Below, one piece after another: positions 8,743 through 19,900 of a stretch of DNA of 64,000 nucleotides. The stretch covers positions 186,001 through 250,000 of the forward strand of contig NZ_VKKG01000005.1 of NCBI RefSeq assembly GCF_007197885.1. The letters run 5' to 3'. The stretch's first letter is position 1; the number at the start of each line of letters is the position of its first letter. The DNA is from Tessaracoccus rhinocerotis (GTDB lineage: Bacteria > Actinomycetota > Actinomycetes > Propionibacteriales > Propionibacteriaceae). The notes under the pieces were generated by a model. That model saw only the letters and a list, made by a program, of their open reading frames with translations, ran no database searches and was not told the origin of the DNA. Made by a program: the position numbers and the translations under genes.

Positions 8743-11109
8743 CTACCGTTCCTCTCTCACGTGGGGAAGCTTCCAGCGGGGCTGTGGGGAGTCCGACGGC
8801 CACTCGATCACTGACCAGCTGCTGGAGCGGGCCGCCCGCATCAGGCCGACGTCGGGGTTGACGGCGACGGGGTTGCCGACGGCGCGCAGCATCGGCAGGT
8901 CGACGTGGCTGTCCGCGTAGGCGAACGACTTGGAAAGGTCGAACTTGTGCAGGTTCGCGTAGTGGCGCAGCCATGCGGAACGCGACTCCCCCACCATCGG
9001 TGGCCCGGACAGGAAGCCGGTGCACACACCGGTGGCGTCGGTGGCCAGGTCCGCCGCGACGATGTGGTCGAAGAGGCCCTCGAAGGGCCGCGTCAGGGGG
9101 CGGATGACACCGGTCATCAGGACCGTGGTGTGGCCCGCCTCCCGGTGCTCGCGGATCCGGCGGATGGCCTCGGGCGAGGTGCGGTCGAGGATGAAGGCCG
9201 ACAGGTGCTCCTCCACGAAGTTCTCGAGCTCGGCCAGGTCGGCACCCGCGTAGCGCCGGTAGATCTGGCGCAGGAAGATGCCGCGGTCCTTGCGCTCGGC
9301 ACCGATGTAGTTCGGCAGCTGCCAGATCACCTTCGCCACCTCGGCGGCGCGTTCCGCGATGGACAGCTCGGGCAGCTTCAGCCAGAGGTAGGTCTCGACG
9401 ACGTTGGTGGCCATGACGGTGCCGTCGAGGTCGAAGGCCGCCAGCACAGTGCCGGGCTCCGACGGCTTGAGCGCCTTGTACGTGGCGGAGCGCTGGCTGC
9501 GCCGCTTGCGCGCGGCCTCCAGACGCCGCACCGGGTCGGTGATCGCGGGGACGTGCACTTCCTCCAGGTAGTGGGTCCAGTCCACGTCGCCGGAGTCGAA
9601 CCCGAAGGCCTCCCGGTCCTCGGGGTGCAGAGAGTGGTGCAGCGCGAGGGTGCAGTCGTCCACGAAGTGCACCTCGGACTGCAGGTACTCGCCGTAGAGC
9701 GACAGGTACTTGTTCAGGAAGTCGAGTTGCTTGGCGGTCTTGTCCAGGGACATCGCCGCCGCCCGGACCTGCTTTCCCCTCGGCGCGAAGCTGAGCAGCT
9801 TGTTGCCCACCTTGATGCCCTTGTCCGCGAACCAGAGCAACCGCTCCACGGGCTCGGCGCCAGGGAAGTTCCACACTGCCAGCGGGACGGAGCCCTGCCC
9901 CTCGGTGTAGGGATGCTGCGAGAAGTAGGAGCGGATGTGCTCGTAGATCCCCCGGAACGTGAGCGGGTTCCTCGCTCCGGAGCTGCAGTGGTAGAACTCA
10001 GGCTGGCCGATCTCCGGCTGCGTGGCGCAGACCGCAACGATCGCGTTGACGACGTAGTCGCAGGGGATGATGTCGATCACGGCATCGGGCGAGGCCGGGA
10101 ACTCCGGAAGCTGCCCCCGGCCGTAGGCCAGGATCAGCGGGTCAGCCATCTTGAACCCCTCGATCCAACCCGGGTAGGGGTCGCGCAGCGAGGACTCCAC
10201 GATGGCCGGACGCACGATCGAGACCTGCATGTCCCCACCCAGGTCCGTCACGACGCGCTCGCCCATCGCCTTGGCGAAGGTGTACACGTCGGTCCAGCCC
10301 AGCGAGCGGGCCCGCTCTGTGCCGGCGGCCACCAGTTCGCGGTCGACCCAGTCCTGGCGGCGGCGCTCGGTGTCCTCCGACGTCGTGAGGTAACCGGCGC
10401 GACGGTGCAGCCTCTCCGCTTGCTTGCGGAGTTCGGTGAGCTGCTCCGAGCTTCGCGAGAGCGTCTCGACGTGTTCCTTCATCGCCATGGCGGCACGCGT
10501 CTCGGCCTCGTAGTCGACGTCGTGGGCGTGCGCCGCCTCGGGGATGGCGCCGCGGCGACGTCCGGCCGTGTAGGCGGTGGAGATGTGGACGTAGTGCGGG
10601 ATGCGCTCGAGGTTGCCGGCGGCGTCGCTGCAGGACTCTCGGAACTTGGTGAGCAGCGCCTTCGTGCCGATCACGTTGGTCATGAAGGCCTGGTCGATCG
10701 GCGGGTCGAAGGACACGTCGCCGGCGCAGTGGACGAGGACGTCGATGTCGCGTGGCAGGTCCGGCACGTTCGGCAGGTCACCCTCGATGACGTCGACCCG
10801 CGCCGCCATCAGGGCCTCGACGGATCCGGCAGTCTCGACCAGCGGCTTGAAGATCTTCTTCTTCAGCAGGCTCGCCACGCGCTCTGCGGCCGTCACAGAG
10901 CCCTTGCGGCGCACCAGCACTCCGGTGCGCACCTCCGGGCACTCGGTGAGGAACTTCCACAGCATCTGTTCGCCGATGAAGCCGGTGACACCGGTCATCA
11001 CCACCTTCTTGCCCGCCAGCAGGTCCCGGATCCTCCCGTCCAGCAGGGGCGGGGTGTGGACGGAGGCGGTCTCCGGGACGCCGAAGCTGCTCCTCGGCGC
11101 GCTGGCCAT
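8743..11109 (-). CDS. Fusion of acyl-CoA-reductase-like SDR and HAD-IB phosphatase domains
   Basis: The 788-residue product has two enzymatic halves. Residues about 30-420 form an extended SDR of the NAD_binding_4 (fatty acyl-CoA reductase / male sterility) type, with VVMTGVTGFIGEQ as the nucleotide loop, VHCAGDVSFD, the HISTAYTAG strand and the catalytic YTFAK motif. Residues about 565-760 form a HAD-IB hydrolase with FDLDGT, the TG of motif II, a motif III Lys (LSK) and YADSHVDLPML. Such a protein could reduce an acyl thioester and dephosphorylate a lipid intermediate, but no substrate can be read from sequence. It starts one base after priA ends, so it is transcribed with the his operon. 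Confidence 0.82.
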   Translation of the reverse strand: MASAPRSSFGVPETASVHTPPLLDGRIRDLLAGKKVVMTGVTGFIGEQMLWKFLTECPEVRTGVLVRRKGSVTAAERVASLLKKKIFKPLVETAGSVEALMAARVDVIEGDLPNVPDLPRDIDVLVHCAGDVSFDPPIDQAFMTNVIGTKALLTKFRESCSDAAGNLERIPHYVHISTAYTAGRRRGAIPEAAHAHDVDYEAETRAAMAMKEHVETLSRSSEQLTELRKQAERLHRRAGYLTTSEDTERRRQDWVDRELVAAGTERARSLGWTDVYTFAKAMGERVVTDLGGDMQVSIVRPAIVESSLRDPYPGWIEGFKMADPLILAYGRGQLPEFPASPDAVIDIIPCDYVVNAIVAVCATQPEIGQPEFYHCSSGARNPLTFRGIYEHIRSYFSQHPYTEGQGSVPLAVWNFPGAEPVERLLWFADKGIKVGNKLLSFAPRGKQVRAAAMSLDKTAKQLDFLNKYLSLYGEYLQSEVHFVDDCTLALHHSLHPEDREAFGFDSGDVDWTHYLEEVHVPAITDPVRRLEAARKRRSQRSATYKALKPSEPGTVLAAFDLDGTVMATNVVETYLWLKLPELSIAERAAEVAKVIWQLPNYIGAERKDRGIFLRQIYRRYAGADLAELENFVEEHLSAFILDRTSPEAIRRIREHREAGHTTVLMTGVIRPLTRPFEGLFDHIVAADLATDATGVCTGFLSGPPMVGESRSAWLRHYANLHKFDLSKSFAYADSHVDLPMLRAVGNPVAVNPDVGLMRAARSSSWSVIEWPSDSPQPRWKLPHVREER

Positions 11110-11110
11110 G

Positions 11111-11839
11111 TCAGGGCCTCCCGGCCACGTCGAGCGCTTCCGGGAGTGTGAAGTTGCCCATGTACAACGCGGTGCCGATGATGGCGCCCTCTACACCGGC
11201 GCCCACCAGCTCCCGCAGGCGGCGGAGGTCGTCCAGGGATGAGATGCCACCGGAGGCGATGACGGCGGCGTCGGTGCGCTCGCACACGGCGCGCAGCAGG
11301 TCGAAGTTGGGGCCGGTCAGCATGCCGTCGGAGTTGACGTCGGTGACAACGAAACGCACACAGCCAGCGGCCGACAGCCTGTCGAGGGTCTCCTGCCACG
11401 GGCCGCCCTCACGGGTCCAGCCCCGGGCGGCGAGGTTCTCGCCGCGGACGTCCAGTCCGATGGCGATCCGGTCGCCGTGCTCGGCGATGATCCGCTCGCA
11501 CCATTCGGGCTGTTCGAGCGCCGCGGTTCCGATGTTGACCCTGCGGCAACCGGTGGAGAGTGCACGCTTGAGCGAGGCGTCGTCGCGGATGCCACCGGAG
11601 AGCTCCACCTGCACGTCGAGCTGCTCGATGATGCCGCGCAGGAGCTCGGCGTTGGACCCACGACCGAAGGCTGCGTCCAGGTCCACGAGATGGATCCACT
11701 CGGCCCCGTCGTCCTGCCAGCGCATGGCGGCGGCCAACGGGTCGCCGAACTCCTTCTGGGTTCCGGCCACCCCCTGGACGAGTTGGACGGCTTGGCCGTT
11801 CTGGACGTCGACTGCGGGCAACAACTGCAAGGCTTCCAC
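11111..11839 (-). CDS. priA: PriA, bifunctional HisA/TrpF isomerase
   Basis: PriA is the actinobacterial (beta-alpha)8 isomerase that serves both histidine (HisA) and tryptophan (TrpF) synthesis. The 242-residue protein shows [35 protein letters not shown] with the catalytic Asp, [22 protein letters not shown] with the second catalytic Asp, and [11 protein letters not shown]. These match PriA closely. No trpF occurs in the trp operon here, consistent with dual function. I chose the GTG at 11839; a TTG at 11848 is in frame but lies inside the TAGGGT box. The upstream gene's TAG stop forms the start of that box. Confidence 0.93.
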   Translation of the reverse strand: MEALQLLPAVDVQNGQAVQLVQGVAGTQKEFGDPLAAAMRWQDDGAEWIHLVDLDAAFGRGSNAELLRGIIEQLDVQVELSGGIRDDASLKRALSTGCRRVNIGTAALEQPEWCERIIAEHGDRIAIGLDVRGENLAARGWTREGGPWQETLDRLSAAGCVRFVVTDVNSDGMLTGPNFDLLRAVCERTDAAVIASGGISSLDDLRRLRELVGAGVEGAIIGTALYMGNFTLPEALDVAGRP

Positions 11840-11847
11840 GACGGTCA

Positions 11848-11853
11848 ACCCTA
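11848..11853 (-). promoter_or_regulatory. Candidate leaderless -10 box for priA
   Basis: On the minus strand TAGGGT ends 8 bases before the priA GTG. Its TAG is the stop codon of the upstream membrane gene. It fits the actinobacterial TAnnnT -10 pattern seen before several other starts in this window; AGGG could alternatively serve as a weak ribosome site. Confidence 0.35.
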
Positions 11854-12747
11854 TCCGACTCGGCGCCCACGGTGGACCAGCATCCCGAGCCCGGCCACCA
11901 CCACGCACACCACCAACGGGGGCAGCGCGACGGCGGGGGTGGTTGCCGCTGCGGCGAGGACACGGAGGAAGTAGTCGAGGAGGCCGGGGAGGTCCCGCAG
12001 CAGCGCCCTCGATCCGAGGGAGGCCTGGATGGCCGTCGTCAGCGCCGGCACGACCCACACCAGCAGCAGCCCGACGAGAGCCGCCAGCACCCGGCCGAGG
12101 CTCCGGAGCCCGGCCCACGCGATGGCGGCGCCGACCAGCATGGGCGGCAGCCAGCGGGCAACAGCGAGCAGCACGCCTCCGGCGCCGGGGATGAGCTCGC
12201 CCCCGCCGATCCACGGCCCGGTCATCCACGGCCCCAACGCGAGGGCACCCACTGCCAGCCCCACCACCGCCCCCGCCCTGGGCGCGAGTGACACCAGGAG
12301 CATTGCAACCAGACCCACCACCACGGCCAGCGCGGTAACCCCCACGAGGGTCGCCAGGTAGATCGCCGAGGCCGTTCCGGCCTGCAGCCCGGCGTTGATC
12401 TCGAGCGTCGTCTGGCCGAGGGCCACCAACTGCACGAGCAGCGCCGCGCCGACGAGCGCGATCATCCCTGCCCTGGAGAGTCGGCCGCGCAGGATCCGAC
12501 CGATGAGCCCAGCGGCCGCGGAGCCGACGACGACGAGGCCGATGATGTCGGTCACGTGGTACTGGCTGAACGGCAGCAGGACGAAGGGCATGCCGTCGGG
12601 CGGCGTAGCCGTCGCCCACAGGTTCTGGAGCGGAGCGGTGCCTCCGGTCGTCAGCCAGGGCAGAAGCCCGACCAAGCCAGCCACTGCACCCAGCAGGGCC
12701 CCCAGGCCCACGCGGGCGCCCCTGTCACGGGGGGACTGCTGAACCAT
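11851..12747 (-). CDS. Multi-pass membrane protein inside the his operon
   Basis: The 298-residue protein is almost entirely hydrophobic, with about seven to eight predicted membrane segments (near 16-32, 65-85, 93-112, 128-155, 165-182, 190-205, 213-240 and 270-290) separated by short Arg- or Gly-rich loops. I recognise no catalytic motif or family. It lies between hisH (29-base gap) and priA, oriented with them, so it is probably co-transcribed. A histidine-related transport role cannot be inferred from this position alone. Confidence 0.78.
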   Translation of the reverse strand: MVQQSPRDRGARVGLGALLGAVAGLVGLLPWLTTGGTAPLQNLWATATPPDGMPFVLLPFSQYHVTDIIGLVVVGSAAAGLIGRILRGRLSRAGMIALVGAALLVQLVALGQTTLEINAGLQAGTASAIYLATLVGVTALAVVVGLVAMLLVSLAPRAGAVVGLAVGALALGPWMTGPWIGGGELIPGAGGVLLAVARWLPPMLVGAAIAWAGLRSLGRVLAALVGLLLVWVVPALTTAIQASLGSRALLRDLPGLLDYFLRVLAAAATTPAVALPPLVVCVVVAGLGMLVHRGRRVG

Positions 12748-12776
12748 GGCTGCTCCCTTCGACGTGGCGGTATCGC

Positions 12777-13391
12777 TCAGGAGGCGAGCCAGTTGCGCAG
12801 CAGGCGTGCGCCGGCCGCACCGGACTTCTCCGGGTGGAACTGGGTGCTGGCGACGTTGTCCCGCTCGAGCGCGGCGACGAACTCCTGGTCCTCGTGCCGG
12901 GCGGTGGTCGCCAAAGCGTCGGGCGGGGCGGCGAGCGCCGCGTAGGAGTGCACGAAGTAGAACCGTTCCCCCGCCAGCCCGTCGAAGAGCCGGGAATCGG
13001 GGGGCACCTCGACGGTGTTCCAGCCCATGTGTGGCAGCCTTCGCACGGGCAACTGTTCCACCGTGCCGGGGTACAGGCCGAGGCCGGCTGTGTCCACGCC
13101 GTGTTCGGTGCCACGTTCGAAGAACACCTGGTGACCGACGCAGATGCCCAGCAGGGGCCTCCCGGAGGACACCCAGTCGGCCACGAGTTCACGGCCGCCG
13201 ACGGCCTCGAGGCCGGTAATGCAGGCCGCGAACGCTCCGACGCCGGGGACCACGAGGGCGTCCTGACGCAGGAGCACGTCGTGTTCGGAGGTGACGACCA
13301 CAGCAGCGCCGGCGGCACGCAGCGCCTGGGCCGCGGAGTGCAGGTTGCCAGAGCCGTAGTCGAGGAGGCCGACCCGCCTCGGCCCGTTCAG
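12777..13391 (-). CDS. hisH: HisH, glutaminase subunit of imidazole glycerol phosphate synthase
   Basis: HisH is a class I amidotransferase that supplies ammonia to HisF. The 204-residue protein has [12 protein letters not shown] at the N terminus, [11 protein letters not shown] (oxyanion region), the nucleophile Cys in [22 protein letters not shown], and the catalytic His/Glu in FHPEKSG. The reading frame contains no ATG, GTG or TTG near the conserved start. The best start is CTG at 13391, which overlaps the hisB stop as CTGA and is preceded by GAAGGG six bases upstream. hisF is not in this window. Confidence 0.93.
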   Translation of the reverse strand: MNGPRRVGLLDYGSGNLHSAAQALRAAGAAVVVTSEHDVLLRQDALVVPGVGAFAACITGLEAVGGRELVADWVSSGRPLLGICVGHQVFFERGTEHGVDTAGLGLYPGTVEQLPVRRLPHMGWNTVEVPPDSRLFDGLAGERFYFVHSYAALAAPPDALATTARHEDQEFVAALERDNVASTQFHPEKSGAAGARLLRNWLAS

Positions 13392-13999
13392 AGTGCGCCC
13401 TTCGTGCTCGGGATCGCGCCCTGCTGGCGGGCGTCTGGCTCGACTGCAGTGCGCAGCGCACGGGCAAGGGCCTTGAACTGGGCCTCGACAATGTGGTGCG
13501 GGTCTCGCCCTGAGATGAGCTTGAGGTGGACGCAGAGCCCGGCGTTGAGGGCGAGGCTCTCGACGACGTGGTAGGTCATCGATCCGGCATAGGGCACGCC
13601 GGAGCCACCGATCAGCGCGTAGACCTGGCCGTCGGGCTCGCCGTCGCACACGACGTAGGGACGGCCCGCGACGTCGACGACGCACTGCGCCAGCGCCTCG
13701 TCGAGCGGGACGAGGGCGTCGCCGTAGCGTCGGATGCCGGACTTGTCGCCGAGGGCCTCGCGCAGGGCCTGGCCGAGCACGATGGCGGTGTCCTCGACGA
13801 CGTGGTGTCCGTCGATGTGCACGTCGCCGCTGGCCTGGATGTCAATGTCGATCAGCGAGTGCTTGCTCAGGGCGGTGAGCATGTGGTCGTAGAAGCCGAC
13901 GCCGGTGGAGATGTTGGACCGGCCCGTGCCGTCGAGGTCGATGGAGACCTTGATGGTGGACTCGCTCGTGGAGCGTTCCTTGGTTGCGGTGCGGTTCAT
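13388..13999 (-). CDS. hisB: HisB, imidazoleglycerol-phosphate dehydratase
   Basis: This enzyme removes water from imidazole glycerol phosphate in histidine synthesis, using two manganese ions. The 203-residue protein is of the monofunctional actinobacterial length and shows the metal-binding motifs [25 protein letters not shown] and [20 protein letters not shown], plus [10 protein letters not shown]. It overlaps hisC (ATGA) and hisH (CTGA). Confidence 0.97.
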   Translation of the reverse strand: MNRTATKERSTSESTIKVSIDLDGTGRSNISTGVGFYDHMLTALSKHSLIDIDIQASGDVHIDGHHVVEDTAIVLGQALREALGDKSGIRRYGDALVPLDEALAQCVVDVAGRPYVVCDGEPDGQVYALIGGSGVPYAGSMTYHVVESLALNAGLCVHLKLISGRDPHHIVEAQFKALARALRTAVEPDARQQGAIPSTKGAL

Positions 14000-15096
14000 G
14001 GCTTGGTTCCTTCCAGCGTCGGCGCGATGTCGGTCAGGGCGTCCCTGAGGGCCGCCATCTCGTCCGGGGTGCCCGCCGATGCGCGGAGGTACCCCTCGGG
14101 TCCAGTCTCCCTGATCAGGACGCCGCGATCCAGCAGCTGCTGCCAGACGCGGTGCCTGTCAGGGAACCTCCCGAACAGTACGAAGTTCGCGTCGGAGGGC
14201 ACGACGTCGTAGCCGCGCTCCCGCAGCCACTGCTGCAGGCCGCGGGCCTCGGCCGCCAGCTCGTCCACGCGCGCGAGCAGTTCGTCACCGTGGCGCAGCG
14301 CCACCCTGGCCACGGCCTGGGTCTGGGCGCTGAGGTGGTAGGGCAGCCGCACGATCCGGCAGGCGTCCACGACGGCGGGGTGCGCGGCCAGGTAGCCGAC
14401 GCGGCCACCGGCCAGTGCGAACGCCTTGCTCATGGTCCGCGAGACCACCAGACGCGGGAACCGTGGCAGCAGCTCCAACGCCGAGGGGCCCTGCGAGAAC
14501 TCCTGGTAGGCCTCGTCCACGACGATGACCGCGTCGGTGTTCGCGGCGACCTCCTCGATCACGTCGAGACCGGTGGAGGTGCCCGTGGGGTTGTTCGGGG
14601 TGGTGACCAGGACGACGGTCGGGTCGTGCTCGGCGATGGCGTCAAGCACCAGACGCGCGTCCAGCGTGTGATCGGGCCTGCGCGGAACGGTCACGTAGCT
14701 GGTGCAGGTGTTGCGCGCGTACTCCGGGTACATGGAGTAGGTGGGCGTGAATGCCAGCACCTTGCGGCCCGGGCCGCCGAAGGCGGTCAGCAGCTGCGAC
14801 ATGATCTCGTTGGACCCGTTGGCCGCCCAGATGTTCTCCGGCCTCAGGCCGTGGCCCAGGTAGGCGGCCAGGTCCTTGCGCAGCGCGAGGGCCTCGCGCT
14901 CAGGGTAGCGGTTGAGGGACCCAGCGGTGGCAACCACCGCTTCGGCCATCTCCCGGCGCACGGCCTCCGACGGCGGGTACGGGTTCTCGTTGACGTTCAG
15001 CACCACCGGGACGACGAGCTGGGGCGCGCCGTAGGGCTCGGCGCCCACCAGGTCGGCCCGCAGGGGCAGGTCCGCGAGCGTGAAGTCGCCCGTCAC
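13996..15096 (-). CDS. hisC: HisC, histidinol-phosphate aminotransferase
   Basis: This is a class I/II PLP-dependent transaminase acting on imidazole-acetol phosphate. In the 366-residue product the family marks are [30 protein letters not shown] (about 165-172), the PLP-ring Asp in VVDEAYQEF and the Schiff-base Lys224 in [17 protein letters not shown]. Start is GTG overlapping the hisD stop (GTGA); its own stop overlaps hisB (ATGA). Confidence 0.97.
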   Translation of the reverse strand: MTGDFTLADLPLRADLVGAEPYGAPQLVVPVVLNVNENPYPPSEAVRREMAEAVVATAGSLNRYPEREALALRKDLAAYLGHGLRPENIWAANGSNEIMSQLLTAFGGPGRKVLAFTPTYSMYPEYARNTCTSYVTVPRRPDHTLDARLVLDAIAEHDPTVVLVTTPNNPTGTSTGLDVIEEVAANTDAVIVVDEAYQEFSQGPSALELLPRFPRLVVSRTMSKAFALAGGRVGYLAAHPAVVDACRIVRLPYHLSAQTQAVARVALRHGDELLARVDELAAEARGLQQWLRERGYDVVPSDANFVLFGRFPDRHRVWQQLLDRGVLIRETGPEGYLRASAGTPDEMAALRDALTDIAPTLEGTKP

Positions 15097-16394
15097 CTGG
15101 GCCTCCGCACAGTGATGGCGGCGGCGTGTCCGGGCAGGTCCTCGGCGTTGGCGAATCGCTCCACGCCGTCGGCGAGCGCCATCAGGCCCTGCTCGTCGTA
15201 ATTGATGACGTGCACGGTGCGCATGAAGCTGCGCACGGTGAGCCCGGAGCTGTGGCAGGCGCAGCCGGCTGTCGGCAGCACGTGCGTGGACCCGGCGGAG
15301 TAGTCCCCCAGGCTGACCGGCGAGTAGTCACCCACGAAGATGGCGCCGGCATTGCGGATTCGACGCGCCACCGCCTCCGCGTTCGCGGTCTGGATCTCCA
15401 GGTGCTCCGCGCCGTAGGCGTCGGCGACGCGGATGGCCTGGGCCTCGTCCCTGACCAGCACGATCGCGCTCTGCCTGCCGCCGAGCGATGTGCGGATCCG
15501 CTCCGCGTGCTTTGTGACCGACACCTGTGCCTGGAGCTCGACCTGGACCTGCTCGGCCAGTTCCGCCGATTCGGTGATGAGGACCGAGGCGGCCATCGGG
15601 TCGTGTTCGGCCTGGGAGATCAGGTCTGCGGCGACGAATTCGGGGCGTGCCGTGGCGTCGGCGATGATGGCGATCTCGGTGGGCCCGGCCTCGGAGTCGA
15701 TGCCGACGACGCCACGCAAGAGCCGCTTGGCCGCGACCACGTAGATGTTGCCCGGGCCCGTCACCAGCGAAACGGGTTCACAGACCCCGGGGACGCCGTG
15801 GGCGAACATGGCGATCGCCTGCGCACCACCGACGGCATAGACCTCGCTCACACCGAGCATGTGGCAAAGCGCGAGGATGTTGGGGTGCGGCCAGCCGCCG
15901 AACTCCTTCTGCGGCGGGGACGCGACGGCGATGCTGCTGACGCCTGCCACCTGGGCGGGCACGACGTTCATGATGACGCTGGAGGCCAGCGGCGCCAGAC
16001 CCCCCGGCACGTAGAGGCCCACCCGCTCGACGGGAATGTTGCGCAGCCCCACGGTCGCGCCCTCCGCGAGGAACGCGGGCGACGGGTTGGGGTCCTTCTC
16101 GAGTTCCTCGGCCACCTGGCGGCGACGGCGCACGGCCTCGGCGAAGGCGGCGGCGAGGTCGGGATCCAGTTCCTCGGCGCACTTCTCCAGAACGGCCGCA
16201 GGGACCCGCAGGCTGTCGGGGACGACGCCGTCGAACTTCGCCGAGTACTCCTCCAGCGCGGTCTCGCCACGGGCATGGACGTCCTCGCAGATGGGGCGCA
16301 CGACCTCCACTGCGGCATCGACGTTGAAGTCGGCGCGCGGGAGGTGGGCCCGGAAGTCGACGTCCACTCCGGTCAGGTCAACAGTTCTCAGCAC
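15093..16394 (-). CDS. hisD: HisD, histidinol dehydrogenase
   Basis: HisD is the zinc enzyme for the last two steps of histidine synthesis. The 433-residue protein shows [53 protein letters not shown] with zinc ligands, [15 protein letters not shown] and the C-terminal [11 protein letters not shown]. It is the first gene of hisD-C-B-H. The GTG at 16394 matches the family's N terminus; there is no ribosome site, but TAGACT lies 8 bases upstream, suggesting a leaderless message. Confidence 0.96.
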   Translation of the reverse strand: MLRTVDLTGVDVDFRAHLPRADFNVDAAVEVVRPICEDVHARGETALEEYSAKFDGVVPDSLRVPAAVLEKCAEELDPDLAAAFAEAVRRRRQVAEELEKDPNPSPAFLAEGATVGLRNIPVERVGLYVPGGLAPLASSVIMNVVPAQVAGVSSIAVASPPQKEFGGWPHPNILALCHMLGVSEVYAVGGAQAIAMFAHGVPGVCEPVSLVTGPGNIYVVAAKRLLRGVVGIDSEAGPTEIAIIADATARPEFVAADLISQAEHDPMAASVLITESAELAEQVQVELQAQVSVTKHAERIRTSLGGRQSAIVLVRDEAQAIRVADAYGAEHLEIQTANAEAVARRIRNAGAIFVGDYSPVSLGDYSAGSTHVLPTAGCACHSSGLTVRSFMRTVHVINYDEQGLMALADGVERFANAEDLPGHAAAITVRRPR

Positions 16395-16402
16395 GAGAAC
16401 AG

Positions 16403-16408
16403 AGTCTA
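16403..16408 (-). promoter_or_regulatory. Candidate leaderless -10 box for hisD
   Basis: TAGACT on the minus strand, 8 bases before the hisD GTG. Its TAG is also the stop codon of the upstream membrane gene. There is no Shine-Dalgarno sequence in between, which favours the promoter reading. Confidence 0.45.
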
Positions 16409-16990
16409 GTCGGCCGCCACGCCCTCGGTCGCCACGATGTCCGTGGGTGGGGCGCCCTCCTCCGGCCAGAACGCGGAGAACAGCATCACCGGGGTGATCG
16501 CCAGGAACGGCGCCACCAGGATCGCCGCGTAGGCCTGCAACGCAAGGTCCACCGGGACCACGTCCCCGGGCCCCGCTCCGGCCAGGCGCTCGGAGAAGCC
16601 GCTGCCGCCAAGCACCAGCCCGAACTGCCACACGACAACGGCGCCGATGGTCGAGCCCAGCACGGCGAGCAGACACACCCACCAGCCGGTGTTGCGGAAC
16701 AGCAGCCAACTGACGATCCCGGCCGCCAGCCCCAGGATCCCAACCAGCAGCGTGAAGAAGGCATCGGCCGCGAACAGGCTGGCGAGCCCGCGTTCGTCCA
16801 TGGTGGCGCCGAGGTCCTCCAGGACCGTGTAGCCGGGGCGGTGGGCACCCAGGAACCAGATTGCACCCATCACCAGACCTGCGAGGGCGCACCCGACCAG
16901 GAAGGCCGGAATGGACCACCGCGCGTCGGCCAGGGTCCGACGCCAGCGCACGAACCAGCGCGGCTCGGCGGCGAAGGGGATCTCACTCAT
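16406..16990 (-). CDS. Four-helix membrane protein of unknown function
   Basis: The 194-residue protein has a soluble N terminus (about 25 residues) and membrane segments near 28-50, 75-97, 103-125 and 150-172, separated by polar loops. I do not recognise a family. The ATG at 16990 overlaps the dnaE stop by eight bases; an in-frame TTG nine bases further upstream is also possible. It sits between dnaE and hisD on the same strand. Confidence 0.72.
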   Translation of the reverse strand: MSEIPFAAEPRWFVRWRRTLADARWSIPAFLVGCALAGLVMGAIWFLGAHRPGYTVLEDLGATMDERGLASLFAADAFFTLLVGILGLAAGIVSWLLFRNTGWWVCLLAVLGSTIGAVVVWQFGLVLGGSGFSERLAGAGPGDVVPVDLALQAYAAILVAPFLAITPVMLFSAFWPEEGAPPTDIVATEGVAAD

Positions 16991-19900
16991 TTGGTGCAAC
17001 TCTAGCCACGCCCACCGCGCTCGGGCCGAGGATGGCCTTCAGGTCGGCGAACAGCGGCGAGCCGGGCGCGACCCGGTAGCCGTCGCCCAGCTTGAACGTG
17101 GTGATCTTCTGTTCGCTGCGCAGTTGCAGGTGGACCTCCGCGGATCCGGGGTACTCGGAGAGCACCTTCTTGAGGCGGTCGACGATCGTCGGGGTGCAGC
17201 GCACGGCGGGCAGCGTCAGCATCACGGGCCCGGAGCCGCCGTCGGGGTTGACCTGCGGCGCCACGAGGTCCTGGGCGCGCATGCGCACCCGGTCCTCCTC
17301 GGAGTCGACCACCCCGCGCACGGAGACGATGGTGTCCGGGGCCAGGTGCATGGCCACCTGGTCGTAGACGCGCGGGAACACCATCACCTCGAGGGACGAT
17401 GTGAGGTCCTCGACCGTGATCGTCGCCCAGAACGCGCCCTTCTTGTTGACGCGTCGGTTGACGGCGGTGATCAGCCCACAGACGGTGGTCTCACCGCGGT
17501 ACCCCTCCGGGGACGTCACGGACGTGATGGAGTGCTGGCCGTTGGCCTCCAGGACGTGCTCGAGCCCGTTGAGCGGGTGGTCCGAGACGTACAGGCCCAG
17601 CATCTCGCGCTCGAAGGCGAGCTTGGTGCGGCGGTCCCACTCGTCCAGGTCCGGGATGGGCGCGTGCTCGTAGGCATCGTCCCCGCCCTCGTCGCCGAAC
17701 GCGCCGAACAGGTCGTCCTGGCCGTTCTCCGCGTTCTTCTTGACGTCGATGATCCCGTCGACCGCGTTCTCGTAGACACTCATCAGGCTGCGCCGGGTGT
17801 GGCCGAGCTCGTCGAAGGCACCGGCCTTGATGAGGGACTCGATGACGCGCTTGTTGCAGATCAGCAGCGGCGCCTTGTCCAGGAAGTCGTTGAAGTCCTT
17901 GGCGGGACCCTTCTCGGCGCGTTCGGCCGTCCACGCCACCACGACCTTGTCGCCGACGTTGCGGATGGCTCCCAGCCCGTAGCGGATGTCCTTGCCGACC
18001 GGGGTGAACTGCGTCTCGGAGGAGTTCACGTCGGGCGGCAACACCCGGATCCCCATGTGCCGGCACTCGGCGAGGTACCCGGCGGACTTGTCCTTGTCGT
18101 CGCGCACAGACTGCAGCAGGGCCGCCATGTACTCGGTCGGGTAGTTGGCCTTCAGGTAGGCCGTCCAGTAGGAGATGACGCCGTAGGCCGCGGAGTGGGC
18201 CTTGTTGAAGGCGTAGTCGGAGAACGGCAGGAGCACGTCCCAGAGGGCCTTGATGGCCTCCTTGGAGTAGCCGCGCTCGAGCATGCCGCCGGAGAAGATC
18301 TCGTACTGGGCGTCCAGCTCGGACTTCTTCTTCTTGCCCATCGCCCGGCGCAGCATGTCCGCGCCACCGAGGGTGTACCCGGCCAGTTGCTGGGCGATGG
18401 CCATCACCTGCTCCTGGTACACGATCAGGCCGTAGGTCTCGCCCAGGATCGGTTCCAGCGCCTCGGCCAGTTCCGGGTGGAGGGGCTCCACCTGCTCGCG
18501 GCCGGTCTTGCGGCGCGCGTACTTGTTGTGGGAGTCCGCACCCATCGGGCCGGGACGGTACAGGGCACCCACTGCGGAGATGTCCTCGAACGTGTCGGGG
18601 CGCATGGAGCGCAGGAGGGCGCGCATGGGGCCACCGTCGAGCTGGAACACGCCGAGCGTGTCGCCCGCGGCCAGCAGGTCGAACGTGGCCTGGTCGTCGA
18701 GCGGGAGGTCCTCGAGCACCAGGTCGACGTCCTGGTTGATCTTGATGTTGCGGACCGCGTCGTCAATCACGGTCAGGTTGCGCAGCCCGAGGAAGTCCAT
18801 CTTGATCAGGCCGAGGGACTCGCAGCCGGGGTAGTCGAACTGCGTGATGATGGCGCCGTCGGCCTCCCGCTTCATCACCGGGATGACGTCCTGCAGCGGC
18901 GTGTTGGACATGATGACGCCCGCCGCGTGCACGCCCCACTGGCGCTTGAGGTCCTCGATGCCCTTGGCGGTGTCCACAACTGTGCGCACGTCCGGGTCGC
19001 TGTTGTACAGGTCGCGGAACTCGTTGCCCTCGTTGTAGCGCTTGTGGTTGGTGTCGAACAGGCCGGTCAGCGGCACGCCCTTGCCCATGACGTCGGGCGG
19101 CATGGCCTTGGTGATGCGCTCACCCACCGCGAAGGGCATGTCCAGGACTCGGGAGGCGTCCTTCACGGCTGCCTTGGCCTTGATGGAGCCGTAGGTGACG
19201 ATCTGGGCGACCTTGTCGGAGCCGTACTTGCGGGTGACGTACTGGATCACCTCGCCGCGGCGACGATCGTCGAAGTCGATGTCGAAGTCCGGCATGGAGA
19301 CGCGTTCGGGGTTCAGGAACCGCTCGAACAGCAGGCCGTGCTGGATCGGGTCCAGGTCCGTGATCCGCAGGGCGTAGGCGCAGATCGAACCCGCGCCCGA
19401 GCCACGGCCGGGCCCCACCCGGATGCCGTTGTTCTTGGCCCAGTTGATGAAGTCGGCGACGACGAGGAAGTAGCCGGTGAAGCCCATCGAGGAGATGATC
19501 TGCGTCTCGAAGGCGGCTCGGTCCCGCACCTCCTGCGAGATGCCGTTCGGGTAGCGCGCGCGCAGCCCTCGCTCCATCTCCTTGGCGAACCAGGTGTCCT
19601 CGGTCTCGCCCTCGGGGACGTCGAACCTGGGCATGTAGGTGCCCATGCCCTCGTCGAACTCCGTCTCGATCTGCTCGGCGATGGCGAGGGTGTTGTCGCA
19701 GGCCTCGGGCAGCTCGGCGAACAGGGCGCGCATCTCCGCCGCGGACTTGAGGTAGTAGCCGGAGCCGTCGAACTTGAACCGGTCCGTGGCCGCCTTCCGG
19801 GAGCCGGCCGACACGCACAGGAGCGTGTCGTGGGCGTCGGCGTCGTCGGCGTGCACGTAGTGGAGGTCGTTGGTGGCCACCAACGGGAGTTGTAGGTCCT

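Noticed and set aside
16911-19895. Very long open frame opposite dnaE (and similar long frames opposite secD, gltB, the SDR-HAD gene and trpAB)
   Set aside because: High-GC DNA keeps antisense frames open. These have His/Arg/Val-rich, motif-free translations, no ribosome sites, and lie exactly opposite well-identified genes.
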